This document shows, piece by piece, positions 1 to 10,145 of a DNA stretch of 64,000 nt (positions are counted from its first letter, which is position 1; each line of letters starts with the position of its first letter). The notes beneath the pieces are model-generated. The model saw nothing but the letters and a program-made list of their open reading frames with translations, did not search any database and was not told where the DNA came from. The position numbers and the translations under genes were made by a program. The DNA is from Oxalobacteraceae bacterium (lineage in GTDB: Bacteria > Pseudomonadota > Gammaproteobacteria > Burkholderiales > Burkholderiaceae_D), in assembly GCA_947448025.1 (NCBI GenBank), contig CANFLV010000007.1:82627-146626 (forward strand), written 5' to 3'.

Positions 1-1914
1 CGGGTCGCAGCACACCTGTCGCAGTTTCAGCAGCGCGTCGAGGATCGTGATTTGCGATCCGCTAAAGCCCTTGCGCGCGAGGATGCGGCGCACCTGTTCA
101 TCGGCGGCGACGCGCACGCTTTCATACAGGCTGCGCTGTTCATCGCGCAATTGCACACGGCGGATCACTTCAGTCTTGGGCGGTAGTTCTGTAGCGACAT
201 CCTGTTTGCGCCGCCGCAGGATGAAAGGCCGCACACGCTGCGCTAGCAATCGCGCGCGCGCAGTTTCACCATTAATTTCAATCGGCTTGCGCCACAGGCG
301 CTGAAAGCTGGCAGCGTCGCCGAGAAAGCCTGGCATGAGGAAATCGAACTGCGTCCACAATTCGCCGAGATGGTTTTCCAGCGGCGTACCAGTCAGACAC
401 AGCCGATGCCGGGCGCGCAGGCAGCGCACGGCTTGCGCGCTGCGGCTGGCGGGATTTTTGACCGTTTGCGCTTCATCAAGGATCAGCAAATGAAACTGCT
501 GCGCCTCAAGCAAGGCCTGATCGCGCCATAGCAGCGGGTAGGTCGTCAGCACCACATCATGCGCCGCCATCGCCGCAAAATCACTGAAGCGTTCGGGCCC
601 CTGCAAACTCAGCACGCGCAAATCCGGCGCCATCTTTTTTGCTTCGGCTTGCCAGTTAAAAATCAGCGAAGTCGGCAGCACGATCAGCGCCGGGCAGTCG
701 AGCCGGCCAGCCTGCTTTTCTATAAGGATGTGTGCCAGCGCCTGCGCAGTCTTGCCCAGTCCCATGTCATCGGCGAGGATGCCGGCGAGCTGCTGCTCGC
801 GCAGATACTGCAGCCATACCACGCCATGCAATTGATAGGCGCGTAGCTCCACGCCTAGTCCTGCCGGCGCGCACACCGCCTGCGGTGTGCCACTGTGGCT
901 GAGTCGCTGCGCCAGTTCGCGCAAACCCGTCTCGCCGCGCAGCTGCCAGGCACCATGGACACCCGCACGCGCGGCCTGCGAGTCCAGCAGTCCCAGCCGC
1001 AGCGCATCGAGCCGCTGTGCATCCCATGACGAAAGTTTCAGTGGACCTTCCGGGCGTCGTGTATCGGTGAGCAGGTCGAGCATGCTGCTGATGATCGCCT
1101 TCAGCGGCGCGGCCGGTGCATCGATGCGTTTGCCGCCGGGCGCGCGCAAGACGATGATGGCCTCATCATCAATTGCCTCAATCTGCTGTGCATTGCGCCA
1201 GCGCGCATCCTGCTGCAGCAGGCGCGCCAGCATCGGTGCGAGGTCAAGGATTTGACCGTCGATTTCTATGCCCAGGCTGAGCATCCACGAACCTTCACCC
1301 GCCGGATTGCCCAAGGCCGTAATCGCCGCGGTGCGCGCGGCTATCTTGCCCGCGACTTCCTTGCCGATGACTTCACCCGTGGCATGGTCGACGATCAGGT
1401 GCCAGGCCTCGACCGGCACGCTCTCATGCGCAAAGCCGGGGCGCACGACGATGTGCCAGCCCTGCGCCTGTAATGCCGGTAATTGCTCTGCCCAGAAATC
1501 GGCGAAATGGTCTTCCTGCAGTAACGTCCACAGTGGCTTGGGATAAGGTGTTGCGCTATCGGTGCGCCATTGCAGCATTTTCGCTGGCAGCGGCAGTAGC
1601 CCCAGATCCCAGACCAGATCCAGCGCATCGGCTTCGGCGTCGAGGTCGCGCAGCAGGATGCGCTGGCCTTCGGCATTTTCAAGAAATTGGCTGGCGGCCG
1701 GGCGCCGGTTCAGCGTCGTCGCCGGCGCCGGAATTTCCCAGCGTGCGCCATCAAGCGCGGTATAAATCCAGTCGATCTGCACGATCGTCACCTGTCCACC
1801 GCGCGGACCGAATTTGCCTGACGGGCGCATGCCCAGCAAACCGTCGCCGCGCCCGAGCGTTTGCAGCGTCAGCCGCGCACTAAAGCGCGCCAGCAAGTCG
1901 CCCGCTGCCATCAT
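1..1914 (-). CDS. SNF2/Swi2-family DEAD/DEAH helicase, C-terminus truncated by the left window edge
   Basis: Manual reverse translation gives an open frame from ATG at 1914 to the edge: ...GILADDMGLGKTAQALAHILIEK... (Walker A), LILDEAQTVKNP (DEAQ box), LTGTPLENHLGELWTQFDFLMPGFLG, ITILDALLKLRQVCCDP. Absent from the ORF track because it has no stop inside the window. Confidence 0.92.
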   Translation of the reverse strand, partial: MMAAGDLLARFSARLTLQTLGRGDGLLGMRPSGKFGPRGGQVTIVQIDWIYTALDGARWEIPAPATTLNRRPAASQFLENAEGQRILLRDLDAEADALDLVWDLGLLPLPAKMLQWRTDSATPYPKPLWTLLQEDHFADFWAEQLPALQAQGWHIVVRPGFAHESVPVEAWHLIVDHATGEVIGKEVAGKIAARTAAITALGNPAGEGSWMLSLGIEIDGQILDLAPMLARLLQQDARWRNAQQIEAIDDEAIIVLRAPGGKRIDAPAAPLKAIISSMLDLLTDTRRPEGPLKLSSWDAQRLDALRLGLLDSQAARAGVHGAWQLRGETGLRELAQRLSHSGTPQAVCAPAGLGVELRAYQLHGVVWLQYLREQQLAGILADDMGLGKTAQALAHILIEKQAGRLDCPALIVLPTSLIFNWQAEAKKMAPDLRVLSLQGPERFSDFAAMAAHDVVLTTYPLLWRDQALLEAQQFHLLILDEAQTVKNPASRSAQAVRCLRARHRLCLTGTPLENHLGELWTQFDFLMPGFLGDAASFQRLWRKPIEINGETARARLLAQRVRPFILRRRKQDVATELPPKTEVIRRVQLRDEQRSLYESVRVAADEQVRRILARKGFSGSQITILDALLKLRQVCCDP

Positions 1915-2690
1915 CGAGCGATAAAGCTGGTCGACAAGGTACCGAGATCGCCATAGCGCAGGGTGAGCTCTTGCGCCAAGGGTAGGGCGATGCAGCCGGC
2001 ATAGGAGCCGGTGATGATGGCCTGACCCGCCTGTAATCCTTGCCCTGTGCTGCGCAAGAATTCCGCGAGCCAGTACAGTGGCGCGCGCGGTGACAGGTTC
2101 GGATGCCGTCCTTTGAGCGTGATGGTGGCTTCTGTCGTGCCGTGAATCTGCAGAGTGAACTGCGCCGCAGCTTGTGCCAGCGCGCCATCGACTTCGGGGC
2201 CAATGAACAAACCCTGATTAAGCAAACCATCGGCAAGATGATCGGTAAATGCGGCACTGTCGGGATCGTCGTAACGACTGCCGATCAATTCCAGCGCCAG
2301 ATGCGTCGTGCCTATGGCGGCGTCCACGTCGGCCTGCGTGTAAGGCGCGGCGCGCGGCGGCAGGTCATGCCTGAGGATGAAGGCCAGTTCCGGTTCGATC
2401 ATGGCGCGGTCGTCGCGCGCCCAGATGGGACATGTGCTGCCTTGCTGCAGTCCATCGGCATAGATCGGTGCGGCGACCCGCCGGTCGGCCTCGGGCATGC
2501 CGCATTTCCAGCCGACGGTGCGCTGTCCACCCAGTGCGCTCACAGCCGCCTGGATCGCAAACGCATCTTCAAGCGTCACGGGCCGGCAGGTCGCTGGCAG
2601 CAGCGCACCGGTCAAGCCTTGCGCACGGCGCGCCAGCAGCAGGTGGGCAGCGTGGGTCAGGGCAGGCGGGTCTAAGGATAGCAGGGGCAT
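1911..2690 (-). CDS. 2-keto-4-pentenoate hydratase / fumarylacetoacetase-fold hydratase
   Basis: 259 aa; EPELAFILRHDLP, LALELIGSRY, ITGSYAG motifs typical of MhpD-like hydratases. Stop overlaps the helicase start (ATGA). Confidence 0.8.
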   Translation of the reverse strand: MPLLSLDPPALTHAAHLLLARRAQGLTGALLPATCRPVTLEDAFAIQAAVSALGGQRTVGWKCGMPEADRRVAAPIYADGLQQGSTCPIWARDDRAMIEPELAFILRHDLPPRAAPYTQADVDAAIGTTHLALELIGSRYDDPDSAAFTDHLADGLLNQGLFIGPEVDGALAQAAAQFTLQIHGTTEATITLKGRHPNLSPRAPLYWLAEFLRSTGQGLQAGQAIITGSYAGCIALPLAQELTLRYGDLGTLSTSFIAR

Positions 2691-2787
2691 GAGTAGGGGC
2701 GGCTGGGGTTCAAGCGAAGCATTTTACCAATCTCGCACCGACCGCGGCACAGCTCGGTGCCTGCTTCGATCCTTACTTGAATCCCCA

Positions 2788-2820
2788 AAAGAAAAAAGCC
2801 CCGGCAAAGCTGCCGGAGCG
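2788..2820 (-). terminator. Intrinsic terminator downstream of the 2829-3326 gene
   Basis: Minus strand GCTCCGGCA-GCTT-TGCCGGGGC followed by TTTTTTCTTTT. Confidence 0.7.
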
Positions 2821-2828
2821 ATCAAGTC

Positions 2829-3326
2829 TTAACGACGATGATGATCGTCGGGATGCCGGTCAAACTGGTTCGGCACGCCGTCGCCATCGCGATCACGGTC
2901 GGCGCGGTCGGGGATGCCGTCATGGTCGCGATCCTGGCCACGCGCATGCTTCCATTCCTCATGCTTTCGCTTTTCCATTTCACGGCGCTCATGGTCGCGC
3001 CGTTCATGCTCACGCCACTCGTGGTCACGACCATTGCCATGCTGTTCACGTGCATCGAAATACACCGGCTGCGGTGCGATCACGACTGGCCTTTGCTGGA
3101 CATAAACCGGCGCCGGTTCGACATATACGGGTCTGGGCTGCACATACACGGGCCGCGGCTCGATGTAGACGGGCGGTGGTGCGTAGTAGACCGGTGCTGG
3201 CTCGGCATATACGCCGGGCAGACCGATGCTGAGTCCAACCCGAACATCTGAACCTGCCTGCGCCGTGGCGCAAAGTAATAGCGAAGCAGCGATCATGGCG
3301 GCGCCAATCGTGCAGTCCTGTTTCAT
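2829..3326 (-). CDS. Exported protein with PVYV heptad repeats and a C-terminal TSP3-like Asp-rich Ca-binding segment
   Basis: 165 aa; signal peptide MKQDCTIGAAMIAASLLLCATAQA; repeats PVYIEPR/PVYVQPR/PVYVEPA/PVYVQQR; DRDHDGIPDRADRDRDGDGVPNQFD. Confidence 0.8.
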   Translation of the reverse strand: MKQDCTIGAAMIAASLLLCATAQAGSDVRVGLSIGLPGVYAEPAPVYYAPPPVYIEPRPVYVQPRPVYVEPAPVYVQQRPVVIAPQPVYFDAREQHGNGRDHEWREHERRDHERREMEKRKHEEWKHARGQDRDHDGIPDRADRDRDGDGVPNQFDRHPDDHHRR

Positions 3327-3480
3327 GTTTCATCTCCTGAAGCGATGAACCATTAGACAGCCTGCAACACAGCACCACCATTCGGATTCAGTAAGCCGCG
3401 TAAGCAGTTGTTTCAGCGCGGCACCTGCTTGCCTTAAGTTACCGCATTTCTGCAGTGACTCAGCACTGCCTGTCACAACA

Positions 3481-6408
3481 TCATCCTGTTTGAAGGAAGG
3501 GATTCGTCACGCCAATCAGTGCCAGCGCGGGTGACAAATCACTCGCCGTTATTGCAGCGGCAATTGCGATACCGTGTGAAATACTGTCTTCTGCGGTATT
3601 GAAAGTCAGCCCATCACTAATCGCAAAAGTGCGCCCGATTTCGACCTTGTTATCCAGCAGATTAGCAACCCAGCCCCAGGTCGCGTCGCCCTTGAAACTA
3701 TGTGCAGACCTCAGCATGGTTTTTACCAGCGTACCCTTGGTATCAACTCCGGACGCAAGATTATTTGCCCAATAATCGACATCGGCTGATGGTGGTGCAG
3801 TCGCACCTGTGCGGGCAAGAACGTTTTCGTAAATCTTCGAAACAAACTCCGCGTTCGTCATGGAAGTCGAGTAACCCGTCAGGGATGCATATTGAACCGC
3901 CGCAGAATAAAACGAATTGCCAATTTCGTTCATCGTTTTTCCTGCATTGAATTGATCTATCCAGTAACTCATGCCTTCAGCATCAGGCACGCGATTGATA
4001 TACGCGATATAGAGCTCAATGAGCGAATTCAAATCCGTGGGCTTGAGCGTCGCAGCCTGGGTCTGAACGCGCAAATTGACGGTGAGGTCATCAAATTGAA
4101 TTTTTTCGACGGCCGATATCGTGTCTGTCCCAGTCGCACCGGATTTGTCCTGGATCGTGACCACGCCATTCACATTGCCGCTGACGAAGAAATTATTGCG
4201 CGTGCCATTGCAGATCAAAATGTCCAGTCCTGCACTGCCAGTGAGCACATCATTGCCATTGCTCCCAAAGAGCAGTGTCGCCGTGTCGGCCAGTGGCGTA
4301 AGAATCGGGATACTCGTGTTACCTGCCCACGAATGTCCAGCGAGATCTTCAAACGTCCTCGGTGCGAACAGGAGATTGTACTGACCAGTTCCCGATAATA
4401 TGGCATGCGGCGTGATCGTGACGGTCGAGCCGGAAACCGCCAGGCGTGAACTGCTGGCTGCGTCAAAACCCTCAAGGAAAGTCCCGCTCGCCGTTTCGAG
4501 AATAATGCCGCCGTTGCCACGTTCTATCGGTTTGTCGAACGTCAATGTCAGCGCGACATTGGCAACGCCATCAAACGCGGTCGCTGTTGATGCGAGTGAG
4601 ACCAGCTTGGGCGCCGTGCTGCCGGTGGAGAAGGGTGCCGAGCCGCTTGTGTCGGCTGACAGCAGGTAGTTGCCGGTGCCGGCGAGAGGATCGTCGCTGC
4701 TCGCGGCAAGGTAGTAAATGCCACTTTGCGCGACGTTCAAGGTGATGGTGGACAAATCGGAGGTTAAGCTGAAGTTGCTGGCAACAATGAGTTTGCCCGC
4801 CGCGCTGAAAGCATCGAGATGCGGCGCTGAAAGCGGGCTGAATTTCGCTGCTTCCAGAGCAAATGTGGTCGCTTGGCCGGCAACCAGCGAGACAGCAAAC
4901 CAGTCGCTATCGCCGGGCGTATCGATCTTCCCGGCAGCGGCAGTGCCGCCTGCGGTGACCCGACCTGAAGTCGTAGTATTGTTGGTGTAATCGTCAGCGG
5001 TGTTGACGGCGGCACGTAGGCGCGTGGCGTACAGTTGATACTGACCGACCTCGTCCGTGAAGGCACTGCTGGCGGCAAGGAACACCTTGCCGGTGCTGGT
5101 CGCGGTATAGGCAATTTGTGCCGCGGATCCTGCGCCATGATCGTCGTCACTGTCCAGCAAGCTGCCACTGGCGTTATACAGTTTCAGATAAGGATCTGTA
5201 ATGCCAGCTTGCGCCGTAGCGTCAAGGTTAAAGAGATAACTTTCGCCCGCGATGACAGGAATGCCAAACCAGTCATTGTCGCCGGCAGTGTCGATATTGC
5301 CGACGACGCCACCACCGACGGGAAGGACACCGGTAGTGGTGCGGCTACCGGGGTAATCGTCAGGAGTCGGCTCGTCATTGACGATCGTGCCTGCAGCGAT
5401 AGTGCTTGCCGAGCGCAAGCCTGGCCCGTAACTGACAGTAAAATCAAAGGTCAACTGCCCGTCAGCGCCGACGAGAACAACATCAATCAGATCGTTGGCC
5501 TGCAAATCCGTTGTAGCCGGAATGCTGAGGCTACCGCTAAAAGGAAGATAGGCCCTGCTGGCGGCCTTCAGTACACCGTTGACATAGATTTCTGCCCGTC
5601 CCACGCTAGCTTCTGCATCAGCGCTCACACTGAATGTGCCGCCAGAACCGGAGAGCGTGTAGAAACTCTCGCTTACGCCCGCTTCGCTGTAACTGAATTC
5701 AGTGAAGGTGGTCTGGCTGACTGAAGTCTCAAGGATGGCGCCCTGCGGATTTGAGAGACTCACCTTGAAGCCTTCATCACGCTCCAAGGTCCTGTCACCG
5801 TGCACATTCACGTTGATAGTCGCGCTATTTTCGCCAGCGGCAAAGTGCACCGTCCCGCTTGGGAAAACCGAGCCGATAAAGTCACTTGCCCCAGCTTGGT
5901 TTGCGCTACTGCCACTGACTGTCCAGGTCGCGGAAGCTGGAGCGCTGGCGTCACCCTCGCGGATTACCATGAAGGTAAAAGGGGTAGTGCTGCTATTGCC
6001 TTCGTCCAGCGTGGCGTCGGTCGCGTCGATGCGCAATCGCGAAGTCATGTCGGTCACGCCCAACTTGTAAGAACCAGTGCCACTCCCAACGGCACCAGCG
6101 GCGATAAAGTAATCGCCCGCAGCGCTGGCTGTGAATGTCACCTGGGCATTCGCATTGCCGCCGAAATTATCATTGCTGGTGTTCGGTATCAAACTACCGT
6201 GGCTGTCATAGATTCCGCCCAGAAAAGGATTGCTCAGGGTGCCGGCATGGGTGGGGCTGCCTTCAAGATCACATTGGATTTTTTGACCTGCTGCCAAGGT
6301 GATTTTGAACCAGTCGGTGTCACCGGCGGCCTCGATGAAACCTGATGCAGGTGTGTCAAAAATCAGGCGGGCTTTGGTCGAAATAGTCGCCGAAAAATCA
6401 TCTGCCAT
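3481..6408 (-). CDS. Large exported-type protein: PPC-like repeats, Calx-beta-like segment, single RTX-like nonapeptide stretch, C-terminal DUF4214-like domain
   Basis: 975 aa without a Sec signal; three GDxDWF...Y(F/Y)L repeats; DEGNSSTTPFTFMV...ERDEGFKVSLSNPQGA (Calx-beta); GSNGNDVLTGSAGLDIL; LYIAYINRVPDAEGMSYWIDQFNAGKTMNEIGNSFY (DUF4214). Confidence 0.8.
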   Translation of the reverse strand: MADDFSATISTKARLIFDTPASGFIEAAGDTDWFKITLAAGQKIQCDLEGSPTHAGTLSNPFLGGIYDSHGSLIPNTSNDNFGGNANAQVTFTASAAGDYFIAAGAVGSGTGSYKLGVTDMTSRLRIDATDATLDEGNSSTTPFTFMVIREGDASAPASATWTVSGSSANQAGASDFIGSVFPSGTVHFAAGENSATINVNVHGDRTLERDEGFKVSLSNPQGAILETSVSQTTFTEFSYSEAGVSESFYTLSGSGGTFSVSADAEASVGRAEIYVNGVLKAASRAYLPFSGSLSIPATTDLQANDLIDVVLVGADGQLTFDFTVSYGPGLRSASTIAAGTIVNDEPTPDDYPGSRTTTGVLPVGGGVVGNIDTAGDNDWFGIPVIAGESYLFNLDATAQAGITDPYLKLYNASGSLLDSDDDHGAGSAAQIAYTATSTGKVFLAASSAFTDEVGQYQLYATRLRAAVNTADDYTNNTTTSGRVTAGGTAAAGKIDTPGDSDWFAVSLVAGQATTFALEAAKFSPLSAPHLDAFSAAGKLIVASNFSLTSDLSTITLNVAQSGIYYLAASSDDPLAGTGNYLLSADTSGSAPFSTGSTAPKLVSLASTATAFDGVANVALTLTFDKPIERGNGGIILETASGTFLEGFDAASSSRLAVSGSTVTITPHAILSGTGQYNLLFAPRTFEDLAGHSWAGNTSIPILTPLADTATLLFGSNGNDVLTGSAGLDILICNGTRNNFFVSGNVNGVVTIQDKSGATGTDTISAVEKIQFDDLTVNLRVQTQAATLKPTDLNSLIELYIAYINRVPDAEGMSYWIDQFNAGKTMNEIGNSFYSAAVQYASLTGYSTSMTNAEFVSKIYENVLARTGATAPPSADVDYWANNLASGVDTKGTLVKTMLRSAHSFKGDATWGWVANLLDNKVEIGRTFAISDGLTFNTAEDSISHGIAIAAAITASDLSPALALIGVTNPFLQTG

Positions 6409-6584
6409 GACATTCCCTTCTTGACTCGAGCGCGTATTTGCATGATGTCATGCAAGGGCGTATCAACGATCATTTGCGTAGAGGGAATGGTCATTTCAAG
6501 GCATGCGTGCGTTCATTGAGCGACACTGCCGGGTAGCAGGCTGGTGCGCAAGCGGGCAGAACTGACGGCTTGGCGATGGTATGT

Positions 6585-6617
6585 AAAACGCCCGATGCGA
6601 GGCATCAGGCGTTTTTT
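6585..6617. terminator. Intrinsic terminator hairpin downstream of sodB
   Basis: AAAACGCCCGATGCGAGGCATCAGGCGTTTTTT imperfect hairpin with T tract. Confidence 0.65.
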
Positions 6618-6688
6618 CTTGCAGTGCTTGAATCGGCAAACAAGGCGGCGCCAGCTAGCGTCTGCATTTGCTGCGCAATTCAGCAATT

Positions 6689-7267
6689 TCAGGCCAGATT
6701 GTGCGCCACGAAATCCCAGTTCGCCAGATGCCAGAACGACTCGACATACTTCGCGCGGGCATTGCGGTAATCGACGTAGTAAGCGTGCTCCCAGACGTCG
6801 CAGGTCAGCAGCGGCTTGTCAGCACCAGTCAGCGGGCAGCCGGCGTTGGAGGTATTGGAAATGTCGACTGAACCATCGGCTTTTTGCACGAGCCAGGTCC
6901 AGCCTGAACCGAAATTGCCGAGAGCGGACTTGGTGAATTCTTCCTTGAATTTATCGAAGGAACCCCATTTGGCATTGATCGCCTCAGCCAGCGCGCCAGT
7001 CGGTGCGCCGCTGCCGTTTGGCGTCAGGCAATTCCAGTAGAACGTATGGTTCCAGACTTGCGCCGCATTGTTGAACAGGCCGCCGGACGATTTGGCAATG
7101 ATGTCTTCGAGTGAGGCGTTTTCGAATTCAGTACCCTTGATCAGGTTATTCAGGTTCGTCACATAGGTCTGGTGATGCTTGCCATAGTGGTACTCGAGCG
7201 TCTCGGCAGAGATGTGCGGCTGCAGCGCGTCTTTGGCATACGGCAGTGTCGGCAATGTGTGTTCCAT
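6689..7267 (-). CDS. sodB: Superoxide dismutase (Fe type)
   Basis: 192 aa; [56 protein letters not shown]. Confidence 0.95.
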   Translation of the reverse strand: MEHTLPTLPYAKDALQPHISAETLEYHYGKHHQTYVTNLNNLIKGTEFENASLEDIIAKSSGGLFNNAAQVWNHTFYWNCLTPNGSGAPTGALAEAINAKWGSFDKFKEEFTKSALGNFGSGWTWLVQKADGSVDISNTSNAGCPLTGADKPLLTCDVWEHAYYVDYRNARAKYVESFWHLANWDFVAHNLA

Positions 7268-7367
7268 GCTGGATCCTTTATCGTGTTAGGGGAGGGGTAA
7301 TTTCGAAAGTTGCCTATTGTATGACGGATGCGATTCGCTTGCTTTGTCGATGTCATATCACGTCGAT

Positions 7368-8759
7368 TCAATCAAGCGTTGCCTGCACGCGTGTAATGCC
7401 GACATCGGCCACGCCTTCGGCCATGTGCAGATGGATCGTGTCCTTCACACCCAGCTGCTGCGGCGAGCGCAAGACCTGGCCTTTGGCATTGGTCACGATT
7501 GCATAACCGCGCTCGAGCGTGCGCTGCGGATTAAGCAGTTCGAGCTGGGCGTTCAGTGCCGCCAGCGTCTGCCTGGCGGTAGTCTTACGTGCCGCGCTGC
7601 AGGTGGCCATGCGCCGCATCGATTCTGCGAGTAGGGCACGCTGCGGCAAAGTGCTTGGCTTGCGCGCCTCGAGGCGCATCTGCAGCCGCGACAGTGCATG
7701 GCGTGAGGTGTCCAGCGGGATGCGCGTGGCGTGGCCGAGGCGGTTTTGCAAATTTTGCAATTTCAGCTGCGCCTGCGTAATTACCGCTGCAGGGCTTACC
7801 AGGCGGTGCGCGAGCCAGTCCAGCGACTGTCCGGCGTCAGCGATATGGCGGCGAAACGCCTGTTGCAAATCACTGGCTTGGGTTTCCAGCATGGCCAGCC
7901 AATCCGCGCGCGCCGTCGTTGCCATCTCCGCTGCTGCCGTAGGTGTCGGCGCGCGCAGGTCGGCGGCAAAGTCCGCGATGGTGAAATCGGTTTCGTGACC
8001 CACCCCGGAGATGACCGGCATGGCGCAGCCGGCGATGGTGCGGGCGACGACTTCTTCATTGAAGGACCAGAGGTCTTCAATACTGCCCCCGCCGCGACAG
8101 ACGAGCAAGACATCGCATTCGGCACGCGCGGAGGCGGTGGCGATCGCCTGGGCGATTTTATTGCCGGCGCCTTCGCCCTGTACCGGCGTTGGATACAGGA
8201 TCACGCGCACATGCGGCGCGCGCCGGCGCAGCGTGCTGAGGATGTCGCGCAAAGCGGCCGCCTGGGGGCTGGTGACAATGCCGATGGTGCGCGCAAATGA
8301 TGGCAAAGACCGTTTGTTGGCAGGGTCGAACAGGCCCTCGGCCTGCAATTGCGCCTTCAGGCGCAGGAAGGCTTCATACAGATTGCCCACGCCAGCGCGC
8401 CGGATCGCTTCAACACTGAGCTGGTAATCGCCGCGCGGCGCATACAGCGTCACCAGCGCGCGCACTTCGACCCGGTCGCCTTCACGCGGCGAAAAATCGG
8501 CGTATTGGGCGCGGCCGCGAAACATCACCGCGCGCACCTGTGCACCATCGTCTTTCAGCGTGAAATACCAGTGACCGGAAGCGGCGCGCGTGAAATTGGA
8601 AATCTCACCGGCGATCCAGCACAGCGGAAAACTGCGCTCGAGCATGCGCGCGACGGCCTGGTTCAGGGCCGTCACGCTCATCACCGTTGGCGGTGTCGAG
8701 GCGCCATCGCTGTTGCCGCGGGGGATCAAGTGATACTCCGAGGTAAATTCTGTCCACAA
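7368..8759 (-). CDS. xseA: Exodeoxyribonuclease VII large subunit (exact start uncertain)
   Basis: 463 aa; [67 protein letters not shown]. Confidence 0.95.
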   Translation of the reverse strand: MWTEFTSEYHLIPRGNSDGASTPPTVMSVTALNQAVARMLERSFPLCWIAGEISNFTRAASGHWYFTLKDDGAQVRAVMFRGRAQYADFSPREGDRVEVRALVTLYAPRGDYQLSVEAIRRAGVGNLYEAFLRLKAQLQAEGLFDPANKRSLPSFARTIGIVTSPQAAALRDILSTLRRRAPHVRVILYPTPVQGEGAGNKIAQAIATASARAECDVLLVCRGGGSIEDLWSFNEEVVARTIAGCAMPVISGVGHETDFTIADFAADLRAPTPTAAAEMATTARADWLAMLETQASDLQQAFRRHIADAGQSLDWLAHRLVSPAAVITQAQLKLQNLQNRLGHATRIPLDTSRHALSRLQMRLEARKPSTLPQRALLAESMRRMATCSAARKTTARQTLAALNAQLELLNPQRTLERGYAIVTNAKGQVLRSPQQLGVKDTIHLHMAEGVADVGITRVQATLD

Positions 8760-8912
8760 ATAGCACGTAAGTGCTTATGACACTGATGTATGCGATAAAG
8801 CATGAGGCTGGTTTTCTAAGTAGTTGATTTTTATAATGAAATTCGCCTGCTCAATTTCTAGGCATAAATATTTAGTCGTTTCAAATCAAGTGTTTAAGTG
8901 CCATCCCCAAAC

Positions 8913-8933
8913 TTACCCACAAAGTTATCCACA
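8913..8933 (+). promoter_or_regulatory. Two direct DnaA-box-like 9-mers
   Basis: TTACCCACA at 8913-8921 and TTATCCACA (consensus) at 8925-8933 in the AT-rich xseA-exbB intergenic region. Confidence 0.45.
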
Positions 8934-9059
8934 GATTTTGTGCAGAACTTTGGATCTGGCAACGCAACAGCGTGACGGCAATGCGGCAGAGTCCTTGCTC
9001 CATCGGGCGCTACACGGTACATTCATCACCCAGACGTTTGAATCAAAGAAGGAATCCTC

Positions 9060-9665
9060 TTGTTCGCCATTATTCAAGCTGCAGGCTGGCCGATCTGGTT
9101 CCTGCTGATCGCTTCGATCATTGCGCTGTCGCTGATTATCGAACGCTTATTGTACCTGCGCCGGGTGCAAATCCTGCCGCCGAAACTGCTCGAAGAAGTG
9201 ATCCGCGTCTATCACAATGGCAAGATCACGGCCGAGGTCGTGCAAAAGCTGGATCAGAGTTCACCGCTCGGCCACGTTCTGGCCGCAGCCCTGCGCAACA
9301 TCAATGCGCCGCGCGAGATCATGAAAGAAGCGATCGAAGAAGCGGGCAGGGGCACGGCGCACACGCTCGAACGTTTCCTGACGACCTTGGGCACGATCGC
9401 GTCGCTGGCGCCGCTGATGGGATTGTTCGGTACCATCGTCGGCATGATCGAGATTTTCGGTGCGCAAAACGCCGCCGGCGCGAATCCGGCGCAACTCGCA
9501 CATGGTATTTCTGTGGCCCTATATAACACCGCCTTCGGTATTGCCATCGCCATGCCGGCGCTGGTGTTTTACCGGCATTTTCGCGCCCTCGTCGACAGCT
9601 ACATTCTCGACATGGAGCAGCAAGCCGTGAAATTCGTCGACGTCGTGCACGGCGCGCGCAAGTAA
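9060..9665 (+). CDS. exbB: MotA/TolQ/ExbB proton channel family protein
   Basis: 201 aa; TLGTIASLAPLMGLFGTIVGMIEIF, GISVALYNTAFGIAIAMPALVFY; followed by exbD. TTG start. Confidence 0.9.
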   Translation: MFAIIQAAGWPIWFLLIASIIALSLIIERLLYLRRVQILPPKLLEEVIRVYHNGKITAEVVQKLDQSSPLGHVLAAALRNINAPREIMKEAIEEAGRGTAHTLERFLTTLGTIASLAPLMGLFGTIVGMIEIFGAQNAAGANPAQLAHGISVALYNTAFGIAIAMPALVFYRHFRALVDSYILDMEQQAVKFVDVVHGARK

Positions 9666-9669
9666 GGCG

Positions 9670-10110
9670 GTGCGCATGAATTTTCGAAAAGGCCGCCATC
9701 GCGAAGATCCGGAAATCAATCTGATTCCCTTCATCGACGTCTTGCTGGTGATCCTGATCTTCCTCATGGTCACGACTACGTATAGTAAATTCACGGCGCT
9801 GCAGATCACCCTACCCACGGCCGACGCCGAAAAGGCCATGCAGCGCCCCTTCGAGATCAATGTCGCCGTCGACGTGCAAGGCCGCTATGCGATCAATAAT
9901 GTGCGCGTTGCCGTGGCCGACCCTGCTGCTCTGGCGGAAGAGCTCAAAAATGCCGCCGCCGGCAAGACCGAAGCGACCAAGGATGCGGTCGTGATCATCA
10001 ATGCCGATGCACTGGCCACGCACCAGACGGTGATCAATGTGCTGGAAGCGGCGCGCCTGGCTGGCTTCGATAAAGTCACCTTCGCCGCGCAAACCCGCCG
10101 CAAGAAATAG
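9670..10110 (+). CDS. exbD: Biopolymer transporter ExbD/TolR family
   Basis: 146 aa; EINLIPFIDVLLVILIFLMVTTTY. Confidence 0.92.
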   Translation: MRMNFRKGRHREDPEINLIPFIDVLLVILIFLMVTTTYSKFTALQITLPTADAEKAMQRPFEINVAVDVQGRYAINNVRVAVADPAALAEELKNAAAGKTEATKDAVVIINADALATHQTVINVLEAARLAGFDKVTFAAQTRRKK

Positions 10111-10145
10111 ACGACACCCAAACCAGCAGCAAAGGAATCCGCCGT

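Noticed and set aside
2838-3251. Hydrophobic plus-strand ORFs opposite the PVYV/TSP3 protein
   Set aside because: Repetitive sense sequence generates open antisense frames; the minus-strand product has a signal peptide and coherent repeats.
8913-8933. Chromosomal origin of replication at the DnaA-like boxes
   Set aside because: Only two good boxes, no dnaA/dnaN/rpmH/gidA context and no obvious 13-mer array; kept only as a possible DnaA-binding site.
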